Shown piece by piece: positions 1-6,684 of a stretch of DNA of 16,864 nucleotides. Position 1 is the stretch's first letter; each line of letters opens with the position of its first letter. This stretch comes from JAIRTY01 sp050257395 (GTDB taxonomy: Bacteria > Actinomycetota > Actinomycetes > Streptosporangiales > Streptosporangiaceae): assembly GCA_050257395.1 (NCBI GenBank), contig JBLMWU010000242.1, forward strand, positions 1 through 16,864, written 5' to 3'. A model generated the notes under the pieces. That model was not told the origin of the DNA and ran no database searches. It worked only from the letters and a program-made list of their open reading frames with translations. The translations under genes were made by a program, and so were the position numbers.

Positions 1-716
1 GTCTTGAGCACCCGCAGGCCGTCCCGGAAGGTGCTGAGATTGCTCTGCCCGTAGATCCGCGAGTGCTCGAAGCTGGGCACCTCCACGACCACCAGGTCGG
101 CCTTGGCGACCCGGACGTGGATCAGCGTCTCGACCTCGAAGCCGTCCCCCCACAGGCGGCCGTCGCCGTCCGCCGGTGCCGGCGCGGTGGCGTCGAGCCC
201 GAAGACCGGGACGTGCCGGCGCCAGAAGGCGTTGTACCCGTAGCACAGGTCGGAGTGGTGCGTGCCGTAGGCCACGTTGACGAACGTGCTCAGCGCCCGG
301 TTGCCGAGGGAGCGAACCGGGGTCAGGTCGGCGCTGCCGCCGCCGAGCGCGTACCGGGTCCCCTTGGCGAAGTCGGCCCCCTCCAGCAGGGCCGCCACGA
401 ACCGCGGGATCTCCCGCGGATCCGCCGACCCATCGGCGTCCACCATGGCGATGATGTCGCCGGTAGCCGCGGCGAATCCGCAGGCCAGCGCGTTGCCCTT
501 GCCTTTGCGGGTCTGCCGGACGATGCGCACATCGGCCCTGAGCCGGCGTGCGACTTCGATCGTGTCATCCACCGAATGGCCATCCACGATGATGACCTCG
601 TGGATCCCGTCCGGGATCAGGCCGAAGACGTGCGGCAGGTTGCGGGCTTCATTCAGCGTCGGGATCACGACCGACACCCTGGGCCAGGGCACGCTCGAGC
701 CAGACTGGATCGTCAT
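1..716 (-). CDS. Family 2 glycosyltransferase (C-terminus beyond window)
   Basis: Transfers a sugar from an activated donor, probably a nucleotide-sugar, to a lipid or glycan acceptor at the cytoplasmic face of the membrane. The 238 visible residues form a GT-A domain: the N-terminal strand VSVVIPTLNE (about 14-23), the nucleotide-binding IIVDGHSVDD (42-51), and the DXD-type metal site in MVDADGS (D93, D95). The segment after KGKGNALACG resembles dolichol-phosphate-sugar synthase-like GT2 enzymes. The ATG at 714-716 is preceded by GGAGGGGG three bases away, a clear ribosome binding site. The reading frame runs off the left edge, so any C-terminal membrane segments are not seen. A flippase-like gene and a glucanase-like gene lie on the same strand upstream, suggesting cell-surface polysaccharide work, but the acceptor is unknown. 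The 330-base leader holds palindromes described separately. Confidence 0.9.
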   Translation of the reverse strand, partial: MTIQSGSSVPWPRVSVVIPTLNEARNLPHVFGLIPDGIHEVIIVDGHSVDDTIEVARRLRADVRIVRQTRKGKGNALACGFAAATGDIIAMVDADGSADPREIPRFVAALLEGADFAKGTRYALGGGSADLTPVRSLGNRALSTFVNVAYGTHHSDLCYGYNAFWRRHVPVFGLDATAPAPADGDGRLWGDGFEVETLIHVRVAKADLVVVEVPSFEHSRIYGQSNLSTFRDGLRVLK

Positions 717-835
717 GGTCCCCCTCCACGACTGGGGCGAACGGAGCGGGCAGCCTGGTCAGCTGGCCCCCGGCGGAGACCTGGCCTGGCAGGCTTGAAT
801 TCGCCTTGTCAATGCTGCGTTTGGACTCTCCCTGA

Positions 836-843
836 ATTGATAG
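836..843 (-). promoter_or_regulatory. Possible -10 region for the glycosyltransferase
   Basis: The minus strand reads CTATCAAT, an AT-rich patch in very GC-rich DNA, about 115 nt before the glycosyltransferase ATG. It lies roughly 25-35 bp downstream of the palindrome centred near 865, the placement expected of an activator-dependent promoter. The same CTATCAAT occurs upstream of the flippase gene. No good -35 hexamer is seen. Confidence 0.3.
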
Positions 844-852
844 CCCAAACGC

Positions 853-904
853 CACGAGGGCCCGTAGGGGCCTTGTGTCCGTTTGCAGGACCAAAGGTCC
901 CAGT
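853..904. promoter_or_regulatory. Two tandem palindromes resembling DosR/DevR boxes
   Basis: Two inverted repeats lie about 29 bp centre to centre in the glycosyltransferase leader. The distal one (888-900) is perfect: GGACC-AAA-GGTCC. The proximal one (853-877) is imperfect, with arms CACGAGGGCCC and GGGGCCTTGTG. Both resemble the GGGAC/GTCCC and GGGCC/GGCCC boxes of actinobacterial DosR/DevR regulators. The assignment is inference: the spacing in the perfect box is odd (three central bases), which departs from the mycobacterial consensus. The rest of the gene-free stretch 717-1046 shows only a small repeat TTGCC-CA-GGCAA (920-931) and no credible gene. Confidence 0.35.
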
Positions 905-1046
905 GATGCGCAATGGTCGTTGCCCAGGCAATCCGGCACTGCCGGTAATTGGGCGGACCCTATCCGTGACGAACGGCAGGCCGGAAAGGGCGCGGCGTCG
1001 GCACTGCTCCATCCCGTCCCGGCGCCTCCGGGGGAGAGAGTCCAGG

Positions 1047-1202
1047 TCAGGCGGCTGACCGTCCCCGGAAGAGCCGCAGCGGCCAGCGAAGCGGGGACCA
1101 GCGGGGGCAGTCACACAGCGCGCAGTCCGTGCCCCGGCGGTAATGCCGGTGCGCGGCACGGTCATGACCGCACCGGCACAGCGCAGCCCGCTGCGACCTC
1201 AT
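1047..1202 (-). CDS. Small Cys/His-rich putative metal-binding protein
   Basis: Predicted 51-residue protein with regularly spaced ligands: C9-x-C11-x-H13, H18-x-H20, then C27-xx-C30-x-C32. The core CRCGHDRAAHRHYRRGTDC is typical of small uncharacterised actinobacterial proteins that probably bind zinc. The tail is basic and aromatic (RWSPLRWPLRLF). The ATG at 1200-1202 has the purine run GGGGGGAAG directly upstream. An in-frame GTG at 1245-1247 would add 15 Gly/Pro-rich residues and has only a weak AAGG ahead of it. The function is not known. It lies alone between the MBL-fold gene and the glycosyltransferase leader, on the same strand. Its reality rests on the ordered Cys/His pattern, since a chance frame would not be expected to show it. 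Confidence 0.6.
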   Translation of the reverse strand: MRSQRAALCRCGHDRAAHRHYRRGTDCALCDCPRWSPLRWPLRLFRGRSAA

Positions 1203-1273
1203 CTTCCCCCCACCAGTGCCGGGCACCTGGTTCCCCGGTCCAGGCACCAGCCTTGAGAGGACCTTACACGCGC

Positions 1274-1311
1274 CCGGGCTTCCGGCGCGGCGAGCCCGGT
1301 ATGCCGTTTTT
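1274..1311 (+). terminator. Hairpin with T-run between MBL gene and small ORF
   Basis: A perfect 7-bp stem, CCGGGCT (1274-1280) with AGCCCGG (1293-1299), is followed on the plus strand by TTTTT at 1307-1311. The T-run points to plus-strand termination, although no plus-strand gene precedes it. For the minus-strand MBL transcript it would be a GC-rich hairpin without a U-tract, which is common in actinobacteria. Confidence 0.35.
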
Positions 1312-1366
1312 CTGTCTTAGCTCTGACGCAGCCGGGGTGCCCGCCGGTTCCCGGCGCGGGTGTGAC

Positions 1367-2119
1367 TCAGCCCACGTCGAACGACTGCCCGGGCGCGGCG
1401 AGGGAGACCGGGCCGCCGTAGGCCACGGCGGAGGCCTCCTCCAGGCTCCGCACCGGGTCGTACCACGGCGGCACGTGCGTGATCATGAGGCGGCCCGCCC
1501 CGGCCCGGGCCGCGTGCTCGGCGGCCTGCCGGGCGGTCAGGTGCAGGTCCGCGGGCAGGTCCGGGCCTTCCTGGAACGACGCCTCGCACAGCAGCAGGTC
1601 CGCCTCGCCCGCCAGCCGGGCAAGGGCGGCGCTCTGGCCGGTGTCGGCGGAGTAGGCCAGCACCCGGCCGGCCGCCGCGAGCCGGAACCCGTAGGTCTCC
1701 ACCGGGTGGTTCATCCGCGCCGTGGTCACCCGGAACGGGCCGATCTCGCGGGTTCCCTCGGTCAGTTCCCGGAAGCTGAACGCCCTGGCCAGCTCCGGCG
1801 GCCCGGCGTGCGCGTAGGCCTGCGCCATCCGCTCCGCGGTCCCGGCCGGCCCGTACACCGGGACGGGCGGCAGCGGGCCGCCCGGCGCATAGGTCCTGGC
1901 CACGTAGTACGGGCACAGGTCCAGGCAGTGATCGGCATGCAGATGGCTCAGGCAGACCGCGTCGATGCTGTCGAGGCGGGCGTACCGCTGCAGCGCGCCG
2001 ATGGCGCCGTTGCCGAGGTCCAGCAGCAGCCGGAACCCGTCCGCCTCCAGCAGGTAGCAGGATGCCGGGCTGTCCGGCCCGGGCAGGGAGCCGGAGCATC
2101 CGGCCACGGTCAGCCGCAT
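1367..2119 (-). CDS. MBL-fold hydrolase, Rv1339-like (possible cyclic nucleotide phosphodiesterase)
   Basis: A 250-residue metallo-beta-lactamase-fold hydrolase of the RNase Z-like branch. The metal motif is HLHADH (H59, H61, D63, H64); further ligands are expected in MNHPVETYGF, in YSADTG, and in the late MITHVPP segment. The opening MRLTVAGCSGSLPGPDSPAS is characteristic of actinobacterial Rv1339 homologues. Rv1339 has been reported as an atypical class II cAMP phosphodiesterase, so cyclic nucleotide hydrolysis is a reasonable but unproven guess. No signal peptide is visible, so it should be cytoplasmic. In M. tuberculosis it lies a few genes from cysM, as here, but with different genes between. 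The start ATG has no Shine-Dalgarno sequence; a TAGCCT box lies 8 nt upstream. Confidence 0.85.
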   Translation of the reverse strand: MRLTVAGCSGSLPGPDSPASCYLLEADGFRLLLDLGNGAIGALQRYARLDSIDAVCLSHLHADHCLDLCPYYVARTYAPGGPLPPVPVYGPAGTAERMAQAYAHAGPPELARAFSFRELTEGTREIGPFRVTTARMNHPVETYGFRLAAAGRVLAYSADTGQSAALARLAGEADLLLCEASFQEGPDLPADLHLTARQAAEHAARAGAGRLMITHVPPWYDPVRSLEEASAVAYGGPVSLAAPGQSFDVG

Positions 2120-2127
2120 GGTTGCCC

Positions 2128-2133
2128 AGGCTA
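2128..2133 (-). promoter_or_regulatory. -10 box TAGCCT for near-leaderless MBL-fold gene
   Basis: The minus strand reads TAGCCT, then GGGCAACC, then the ATG. A TANNNT box at this distance places the transcription start at or next to the start codon. The same 8-nt spacer GGGCAACC occurs before the DUF3039 gene. Confidence 0.45.
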
Positions 2134-2159
2134 GGGCATGGCGGGCTCCGCGGGTCCCG

Positions 2160-3068
2160 CTACTGGCGCGTGAACACGCTCACATACTTCACGGTCAGGG
2201 TGCCGCCTGAGGTGGTGGCGGCGGTCGGGGTGGTGCACTGGCAGGCGTCGTCGGGATACGCACCGCCCATGGCGACGTCGAAGATGATCGAGAACCCGCC
2301 GCGCATGGCCTGGTTCCAGGCGGCCGTCCCGATCCGCCGTTCGTCCAGGCTGTGGAACTCGCGGTGGTCGAGGAACCAGTGGATGCTCTCGTTGCCGGGG
2401 TGCAGCCGGTCCACGATCACGCTGTAGGTGTGGAAGCTGGTCTGGCACCCGGTGCACGGGAGCAGGTCGGTGCCGATCCCGGCGGGCTCGTGGCAGGGCC
2501 CGGTGGTCCCGTCCGGGTTCTTGTCCTTCAGGTTGCCGCAGTGCATCGTGCCGGAATGCCTGCTGAGGCCGTTCACGGCCTCCAGGATGTCGATCTCGCC
2601 GTGCTCGGGCCAGGAACCGGGGCCCAGCAGCCAGAAGGCCGGCCAGTAGCCCAGGCCGGAGTCGGGGTCCGGCTGCCGGAGGGAGGCGGTGACCCGCAGC
2701 AGGCCGCCGGCTGGCGCGTCGAAGTAGCGCCGGGTCTGGATGTGCCCGGACGTCCACGACCGCCCCTGGCCCAGGGCGATGATGTCCAGCGCCCCCCGGC
2801 CGTCGAGCTGCACATTGCGGGTGGAGCTGGTCATCTTCTCCACCTCGTTGTTGCCCCACCCGGTGCGCCCGGTGTTGTAGCGCCAGTTCGCGGCGCTGAC
2901 CGGGCTGCCGGCCGGGCCGCTGAAACTGTCGGTCCACACCAGCCGCCAGTGCTGGTGCTGGTGCCGGGGGGCGGCCGGCGCCGGGTCCGCGGCGCAGCCG
3001 GCCAGCATCACCGCCCCCGCCACCGCTGCGGCGAGGACCCGGCCGCGCCATCCCGCTCCTGCCTGCAC
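2160..3068 (-). CDS. GH16 family beta-glucanase-like lipoprotein
   Basis: A secreted glycoside hydrolase family 16 protein of 302 residues. The N-terminus has basic residues, a hydrophobic stretch (about 11-22) and the lipobox LAGC (C25), so it should be a lipid-anchored surface protein. The GH16 catalytic signature EIDILE is intact: E158 nucleophile, D160, E163 acid/base. Upstream aromatic motifs WPAFWLLG and GEIDILEAVNG are typical of bacterial laminarinases/licheninases. Family members cleave beta-1,3 or beta-1,3-1,4 glucans or transfer glycans; the substrate cannot be read from sequence. Several Cys residues in the C-terminal half may form disulfides. The GTG start (3066-3068) has GGAGGGGGAG four to six bases upstream. 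It lies 63 bp after the flippase gene, probably co-transcribed, which suggests trimming or remodelling of an exported polysaccharide. Confidence 0.9.
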   Translation of the reverse strand: MQAGAGWRGRVLAAAVAGAVMLAGCAADPAPAAPRHQHQHWRLVWTDSFSGPAGSPVSAANWRYNTGRTGWGNNEVEKMTSSTRNVQLDGRGALDIIALGQGRSWTSGHIQTRRYFDAPAGGLLRVTASLRQPDPDSGLGYWPAFWLLGPGSWPEHGEIDILEAVNGLSRHSGTMHCGNLKDKNPDGTTGPCHEPAGIGTDLLPCTGCQTSFHTYSVIVDRLHPGNESIHWFLDHREFHSLDERRIGTAAWNQAMRGGFSIIFDVAMGGAYPDDACQCTTPTAATTSGGTLTVKYVSVFTRQ

Positions 3069-3131
3069 GACTCCCCCTCCAGGGCAACGGGCGGCCGGTG
3101 CAGGCCGCCCGCGATGAGCCTTCTCCCGACG

Positions 3132-4427
3132 CTACTGCCTTCCGGCGGCCACCCGGATCACCCGCGGCGAGGTGATGATGCCCTCGGCCACGAACACCGC
3201 CAGCAGGGCGGCGCACAGTCCGGTGAGCCCGCCGTAAGCGCCGCCCACGGCCGCGGCGGCGAGCTCAGCGGCCGCGGTCACTGCCAGCACGATGGCAGCC
3301 GGCCGCGGCCGGCGCTCCGCCAGGCAGATGGCCATGTAGTGCAGCTTGGGCACGGTCGGCGGGTAGGCGGCGAGCATCAGCAGCAGCGGCACGGTGGCCT
3401 GCTCGACGTAGGTGTGACCGAACACCGACAGCACCAGGCGCGCGCCCAGGCCAAGGACCAGCATGCCGGCCAGCCCGGCGAGCGCGGACAGCCGCAGGGA
3501 CAGCCGCAGTTTCTGCCGGGTCACCTGCGCCCTGGCCGAGCCGACCGCGAACAGCGCAGTCGCCAGGTCCAGCGGGACCAGGAACAGCAGGCCGGTAAGC
3601 GACCAGGCGGTGAAGAACGCGGCGTTCGCGGACGCCCCCACCACGACCGTGGCCACGATCGGCATGATCAGCCGGGGCACCTGCACGCCGATGTTCACCC
3701 AGTTGTGGGCGGCCACGGTCCAGCTCAGCCCGCGCAGGATCCGCCAGTCCGGCCGCGGCAGCACCGGTACCCCCCGCATCCGCAGCCACAGCGCGATCAG
3801 CGCCATGGACAGCGCCGTGCCCGCGACCCACGACAGCGTGATCCCGCTGCCCGCCCGGTCCTGGATCAGCAGCGCCGTCACCGGGAGGATCGCCAGCTTG
3901 CCCGCTGCGAACACGGTGTTGCGCCACAGCTGCAGGCCGCCGCGGGCCAGGCCGATGGCGGCCATGTCGAAGACCCCGGACGCGGCGGTCAGCGCCACCC
4001 CGGCCATCAGCAGCCCCGCCCCGGCCCAGGTCCCGGTCACACTGCTGAACTGCGCGCTGACCAGCGGCGCCACCAGGGAGAACACCACCGCGAGCAGCAG
4101 CGAGGCGATCCCGCCGGCGAGCATCGCCGCGGAGATGAGCTGGGCCCGGCGGGTGCGCCGGGGCAGCTCGCTGATCAGCACGGTGCCCAGGCCCATGGTG
4201 CCGACGATGGCCAGCACCCCCATGGCCGACACCGCCGCCGAGGAGTAGCCGACCGCCTGCTCGCTGAACATCCGGGCGGCGACCGCCCAGAAGGCCAGCC
4301 CGAGCGCGGAGGTCACCGCGGTCGCGCCGAAGATGGCGGCGAAGTTGCTGAGCAGGTCCCAGTTCCGCCGGAGCCATTCGGTGGCGGCGACGCGCAGCCG
4401 GATCGCTGCCTCGCTCTGGACTGTCAT
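3132..4427 (-). CDS. Polysaccharide flippase-like membrane protein (MOP/Wzx superfamily)
   Basis: A 431-residue integral membrane protein with about 12-14 hydrophobic segments, from FAAIFGATAVTSALGLAFWA near the N-terminus to the last segment before the C-terminal RVIRVAAGRQ. The layout is that of the oligosaccharide flippase (MATE/Wzx/MurJ-like) superfamily, which moves lipid-linked sugars across the membrane; the transported lipid-glycan is unknown. The frame is open to 4517, but the ATG at 4425-4427 is chosen because GGAGAG lies just upstream, and the 30 residues before it are a charged, Arg-rich stretch unlike a membrane protein leader. It sits in tandem with the GH16 gene, 63 bp apart. 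An upstream AT-rich inverted repeat may hold its own promoter. Confidence 0.85.
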   Translation of the reverse strand: MTVQSEAAIRLRVAATEWLRRNWDLLSNFAAIFGATAVTSALGLAFWAVAARMFSEQAVGYSSAAVSAMGVLAIVGTMGLGTVLISELPRRTRRAQLISAAMLAGGIASLLLAVVFSLVAPLVSAQFSSVTGTWAGAGLLMAGVALTAASGVFDMAAIGLARGGLQLWRNTVFAAGKLAILPVTALLIQDRAGSGITLSWVAGTALSMALIALWLRMRGVPVLPRPDWRILRGLSWTVAAHNWVNIGVQVPRLIMPIVATVVVGASANAAFFTAWSLTGLLFLVPLDLATALFAVGSARAQVTRQKLRLSLRLSALAGLAGMLVLGLGARLVLSVFGHTYVEQATVPLLLMLAAYPPTVPKLHYMAICLAERRPRPAAIVLAVTAAAELAAAAVGGAYGGLTGLCAALLAVFVAEGIITSPRVIRVAAGRQ

Positions 4428-4508
4428 GGCTCTCCGTGACCGCGCGCGTGACTGACGGGGGCCATTCCGGCCCCGTTCCTGGTCCGCTACCTTGACGGCA
4501 GACGGCGA

Positions 4509-4524
4509 CCTATTCATTGATAGG
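4509..4524 (-). promoter_or_regulatory. AT-rich inverted repeat, candidate promoter/operator of flippase gene
   Basis: CCTAT-TCATTG-ATAGG forms a perfect 5-bp inverted repeat about 85 bp upstream of the flippase start. On the minus strand it contains CTATCAAT, the same AT-rich element found in the glycosyltransferase leader. It is one of the few AT-rich patches here, so a promoter -10 region or operator is plausible. Confidence 0.3.
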
Positions 4525-4545
4525 CCGCCGGCGGCCGCTTCCCCA

Positions 4546-4627
4546 GGGACCTTGGGCGGGGTCCGGCGCAGCCAAGGTCCCGAGCGCGCCCGGGCGCGGG
4601 ACCGGCGGGCGGCGGCTCAGCCGCCGC
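4546..4627 (-). terminator. Cluster of three stem-loops at the end of the cysM-thioesterase operon
   Basis: Three dyads lie in 82 bp. GGGACCTTGG (4546-4555) pairs perfectly with CCAAGGTCCC (4572-4581). CGCGCCCGGGCGCG (4585-4598) is a perfect 14-bp palindrome. GCGGCGGC (4609-4616) and GCCGCCGC (4620-4627) flank the TCA that is the thioesterase stop codon on the minus strand. No U-tract is present. The cluster sits where the operon transcript should end, before the flippase promoter region. Confidence 0.45.
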
Positions 4628-5447
4628 GGCCCACCCGGGCGATCTGCCGGCTCTGCGCGACCAGCCGGCCGGCCGAGTCCCAGACCTCGGCTTCCTCGTC
4701 GAACCAGCCGCCGCTGACGTGGCGGCAGCGGGCGGCCACCCGCAGCAGCCCGGGCGCTGGCACCGCGCGCATGTGCCAGGTGAGCTCGACCGTGGGCGAC
4801 CAGCCGGCCGCCCCGATGCCGAACACCACCGGCGGCAGCGCGTCCACCGCCAGCGCGAGCAGGTAGGCGTCCGGGTCGCGGGCCTCGCGGAGCGAGAAGT
4901 AGCCGCGCATCTCCGGCACGCCCGCGGGCCTGCCGTGCAGCCAGCCGGTGGTCGCCGGGTCCAGCCGCAGGTCCACCTGGGCCGCGAAGCCCGCGAACAT
5001 CGACCGGTCCGCGGCGTCGGCGAAGCCGGTGCACTCCGCCAGCGGCGGCAGCACCGGCGGCTCCCCGGTCCACGACAGGCCGCCCTCGGCCGGCTCACCG
5101 AGGACGCCGGTGGTGACCGTGGTCTCCAGCATCGGCTTGCCGCCCTGGCTGAGGGTGGCCCGGGCGGTGGCCGCGGTCCGGCCCTGCTTGAGCCAGGTGA
5201 CCTGCACCTCGGCGGGCTCGGTGCGGGGGGCCCGCAGGTAGTGGGCACTGGTCGCGACCGGATGCGGGTGCGGCGAGGTGTCGAGCACCGCCCGCAGCAC
5301 GGACGCCAGCAGCACGCCGCCGTTCACCCCGCCGACCTGCTCGCCGCCCGGGGAGAAGATCGCGAAGCGCTCGTCCGGGCGCACCTCGTAGGTGCCGTCC
5401 CCGGTCTGCTTCGCCTCGATCGCCTCGTCGAACGCGGTCATGCCCAT
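4617..5447 (-). CDS. Acyl-CoA thioesterase-like protein (double hotdog)
   Basis: A 276-residue protein of the TesB-like/4HBT_3 thioesterase family, expected to hydrolyse acyl-CoA thioesters in the cytoplasm. Two hotdog halves can be seen: an N-terminal one with GGVNGGVLLASVLRAV (about 39-54) and TSAHYLRAP, and a C-terminal one with PTVELTWHMRAVP. Substrate length is not predictable. The ATG at 5445-5447 has GAGGG six bases upstream and overlaps the cysM end by 10 bp; an alternative ATG at 5439-5441 would give the classic ATGA overlap but has poorer ribosome-site spacing. Overlap implies translational coupling with cysM, although no pathway link between a thioesterase and cysteine synthesis is known to me. 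Its stop codon lies in the loop of a GC-rich hairpin. Confidence 0.8.
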   Translation of the reverse strand: MGMTAFDEAIEAKQTGDGTYEVRPDERFAIFSPGGEQVGGVNGGVLLASVLRAVLDTSPHPHPVATSAHYLRAPRTEPAEVQVTWLKQGRTAATARATLSQGGKPMLETTVTTGVLGEPAEGGLSWTGEPPVLPPLAECTGFADAADRSMFAGFAAQVDLRLDPATTGWLHGRPAGVPEMRGYFSLREARDPDAYLLALAVDALPPVVFGIGAAGWSPTVELTWHMRAVPAPGLLRVAARCRHVSGGWFDEEAEVWDSAGRLVAQSRQIARVGRGG

Positions 5448-6385
5448 AGCTGGCCCTCGAGCCGGGCCTCCGCCTCTTCCAGGGTGCCGGAGTAGGCGCC
5501 GGTGGACAGGTACTTCCAGCCGCCGTCGGCGACGATGAAGGCGATGTCGGCGCGCTGCCCGGCGGCCTGCGCCTTGGCCGCCATCCCGATCGCGGCGTGC
5601 AGCGCGCAGCCGGTGGAGATCCCGGCGAAGATGCCCTCGGCGTCGAGCAGCTCGCGGGTGCGGCGCAGCGCGTCAGAGGAGGACACCGAGAACCGGGTGG
5701 TGAGCACGGACTCGTCGTACAGCTCGGGGACGAAGCCCTCGTCCACGTTGCGCAGCCCGTACACGAGCTCCCCGTAGCGGGGCTCGGCGGCCACGATCGC
5801 CACCCCAGGCACCTGCTCGCGCAGGTACCGCCCGACGCCCATCAGCGTCCCGGTGGTGCCGAGCCCGGCCACGAAGTGGGTGATGCTGGGCAGGTCGGCG
5901 AGCAGCTCCGGCCCGGTGGTCTGGTAATGGGCGCGGGCGTTCGCCTCGTTGCCGTACTGGTAGAGCATGACCCAGTCGGGGTGCTCGGCGGCCAGCCGCT
6001 TGGCGACCCGGACCGCCTCGTTCGAGCCGCCCGCGGCCGGCGAGGAGATGATCTGCGCCCCGTACATCTGCAGGATCTGCCGGCGCTCGGCGGAGGTGTT
6101 CTCCGGCATCACGCAGATCACCTTGTAGCCGCGCACGTGCGCGATCATGGCCAGGGAGATGCCGGTGTTGCCGGAGGTGGGCTCCAGGATGGTGGCGCCG
6201 GGCGCCAGCAGCCCCTCCTTCTCGGCCTGCTCGATCATGAAGAAGGCGGCCCGGTCCTTGACCGACCCGGTCGGGTTGCGGTCCTCCAGCTTGGCCCACA
6301 GCCGCACCTCGGCCGACGGCGACAGCCTCGGCAGCCCGACCAGCGGGGTCCCGCCGAGCGAGTCGAGCAGCGAGTCGTAGCGCAT
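5438..6385 (-). CDS. cysM: O-phosphoserine sulfhydrylase CysM
   Basis: A PLP-dependent enzyme that uses the thiocarboxylated carrier CysO and O-phosphoserine to form a CysO-cysteine adduct. At 315 residues it is close to the M. tuberculosis enzyme (323). The PLP lysine is K43 in NPTGSVKDRAA; TSGNTG (70-75) and GLGTTGT (174-180) form the substrate and cofactor-phosphate loops. R212 in VYGLRNVDEGF aligns by a constant offset with Arg220 of the mycobacterial enzyme, the residue tied to O-phosphoserine preference, which separates it from ordinary CysK. The C-terminus ends EGQLWA, matching the mycobacterial lid. It starts 20 bp after cysO, with GGGAG upstream, and overlaps the next gene. The mec-cysO-cysM order makes the assignment firm. 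Confidence 0.95.
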   Translation of the reverse strand: MRYDSLLDSLGGTPLVGLPRLSPSAEVRLWAKLEDRNPTGSVKDRAAFFMIEQAEKEGLLAPGATILEPTSGNTGISLAMIAHVRGYKVICVMPENTSAERRQILQMYGAQIISSPAAGGSNEAVRVAKRLAAEHPDWVMLYQYGNEANARAHYQTTGPELLADLPSITHFVAGLGTTGTLMGVGRYLREQVPGVAIVAAEPRYGELVYGLRNVDEGFVPELYDESVLTTRFSVSSSDALRRTRELLDAEGIFAGISTGCALHAAIGMAAKAQAAGQRADIAFIVADGGWKYLSTGAYSGTLEEAEARLEGQLWA

Positions 6386-6405
6386 AGGGCTCCCAGCCGC
6401 CCCCG

Positions 6406-6684
6406 TCAGCGCATGCCGCCGGCCACCGCCGGCAGGACGGTCACGGTGTCGCCGTCCTTGACCGGCGTCTCCAGCCCGCCCAGGAAGCGCACGTCCTCGT
6501 CGTTCAGGTAGACGTTCACGAACCGCCGCAGCGCGGCGCCCTCGACCAGCCGGTCACGCAGCCCGCCGTGCCGGGCGTCCAGGTCGCTGATCAGCTCAGC
6601 GAGCGTCGAACCGGAGCCCTCGACCGACTTGGCGCCGCCGGTGTACGTGCGCAGGATCGTCGGGATGCGGACCTCGATGGCCAT
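6406..6684 (-). CDS. cysO: Sulfur-carrier protein CysO (ubiquitin-like, C-terminal GGMR)
   Basis: A 92-residue MoaD/ThiS-like ubiquitin-fold protein that carries sulfur as a C-terminal thiocarboxylate for CysM. Hallmarks are the opening IEVRIPTILRTYTGG, the FVNVYLNDEDVRFLGGL core and the end LPAVAGG. Unlike M. tuberculosis CysO, which ends at Gly-Gly, this one has Met-Arg after the diglycine (residues 91-92), so it must be trimmed before adenylation. The ATG at 6682-6684 is chosen over the upstream TTG (6688-6690) because GGAG lies 8 nt before it and only 2 nt before the TTG. It is 93 bp downstream of mec and 20 bp upstream of cysM. The activating enzyme (MoeZ/MoeBR type) is not in the window. 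Confidence 0.93.
   Translation of the reverse strand: MAIEVRIPTILRTYTGGAKSVEGSGSTLAELISDLDARHGGLRDRLVEGAALRRFVNVYLNDEDVRFLGGLETPVKDGDTVTVLPAVAGGMR

Noticed and set aside
63..1058. 331-residue plus-strand open frame
   Set aside because: Antisense to the glycosyltransferase, whose minus-strand translation has full GT2 motifs; the rest covers a regulatory leader.
809..1165. 118-residue minus-strand ORF in the glycosyltransferase leader
   Set aside because: No recognisable motif, overlaps the Cys/His-rich ORF in another frame and the palindromes.
2352..4439. 695-residue plus-strand open frame over the GH16 and flippase genes
   Set aside because: Low-complexity Gln/Arg/Gly/His composition, antisense to clear genes; a shadow.
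4428..4517. 30-residue N-terminal extension of the flippase
   Set aside because: Highly charged, without a good ribosome site; the ATG at 4427 has GGAGAG upstream.
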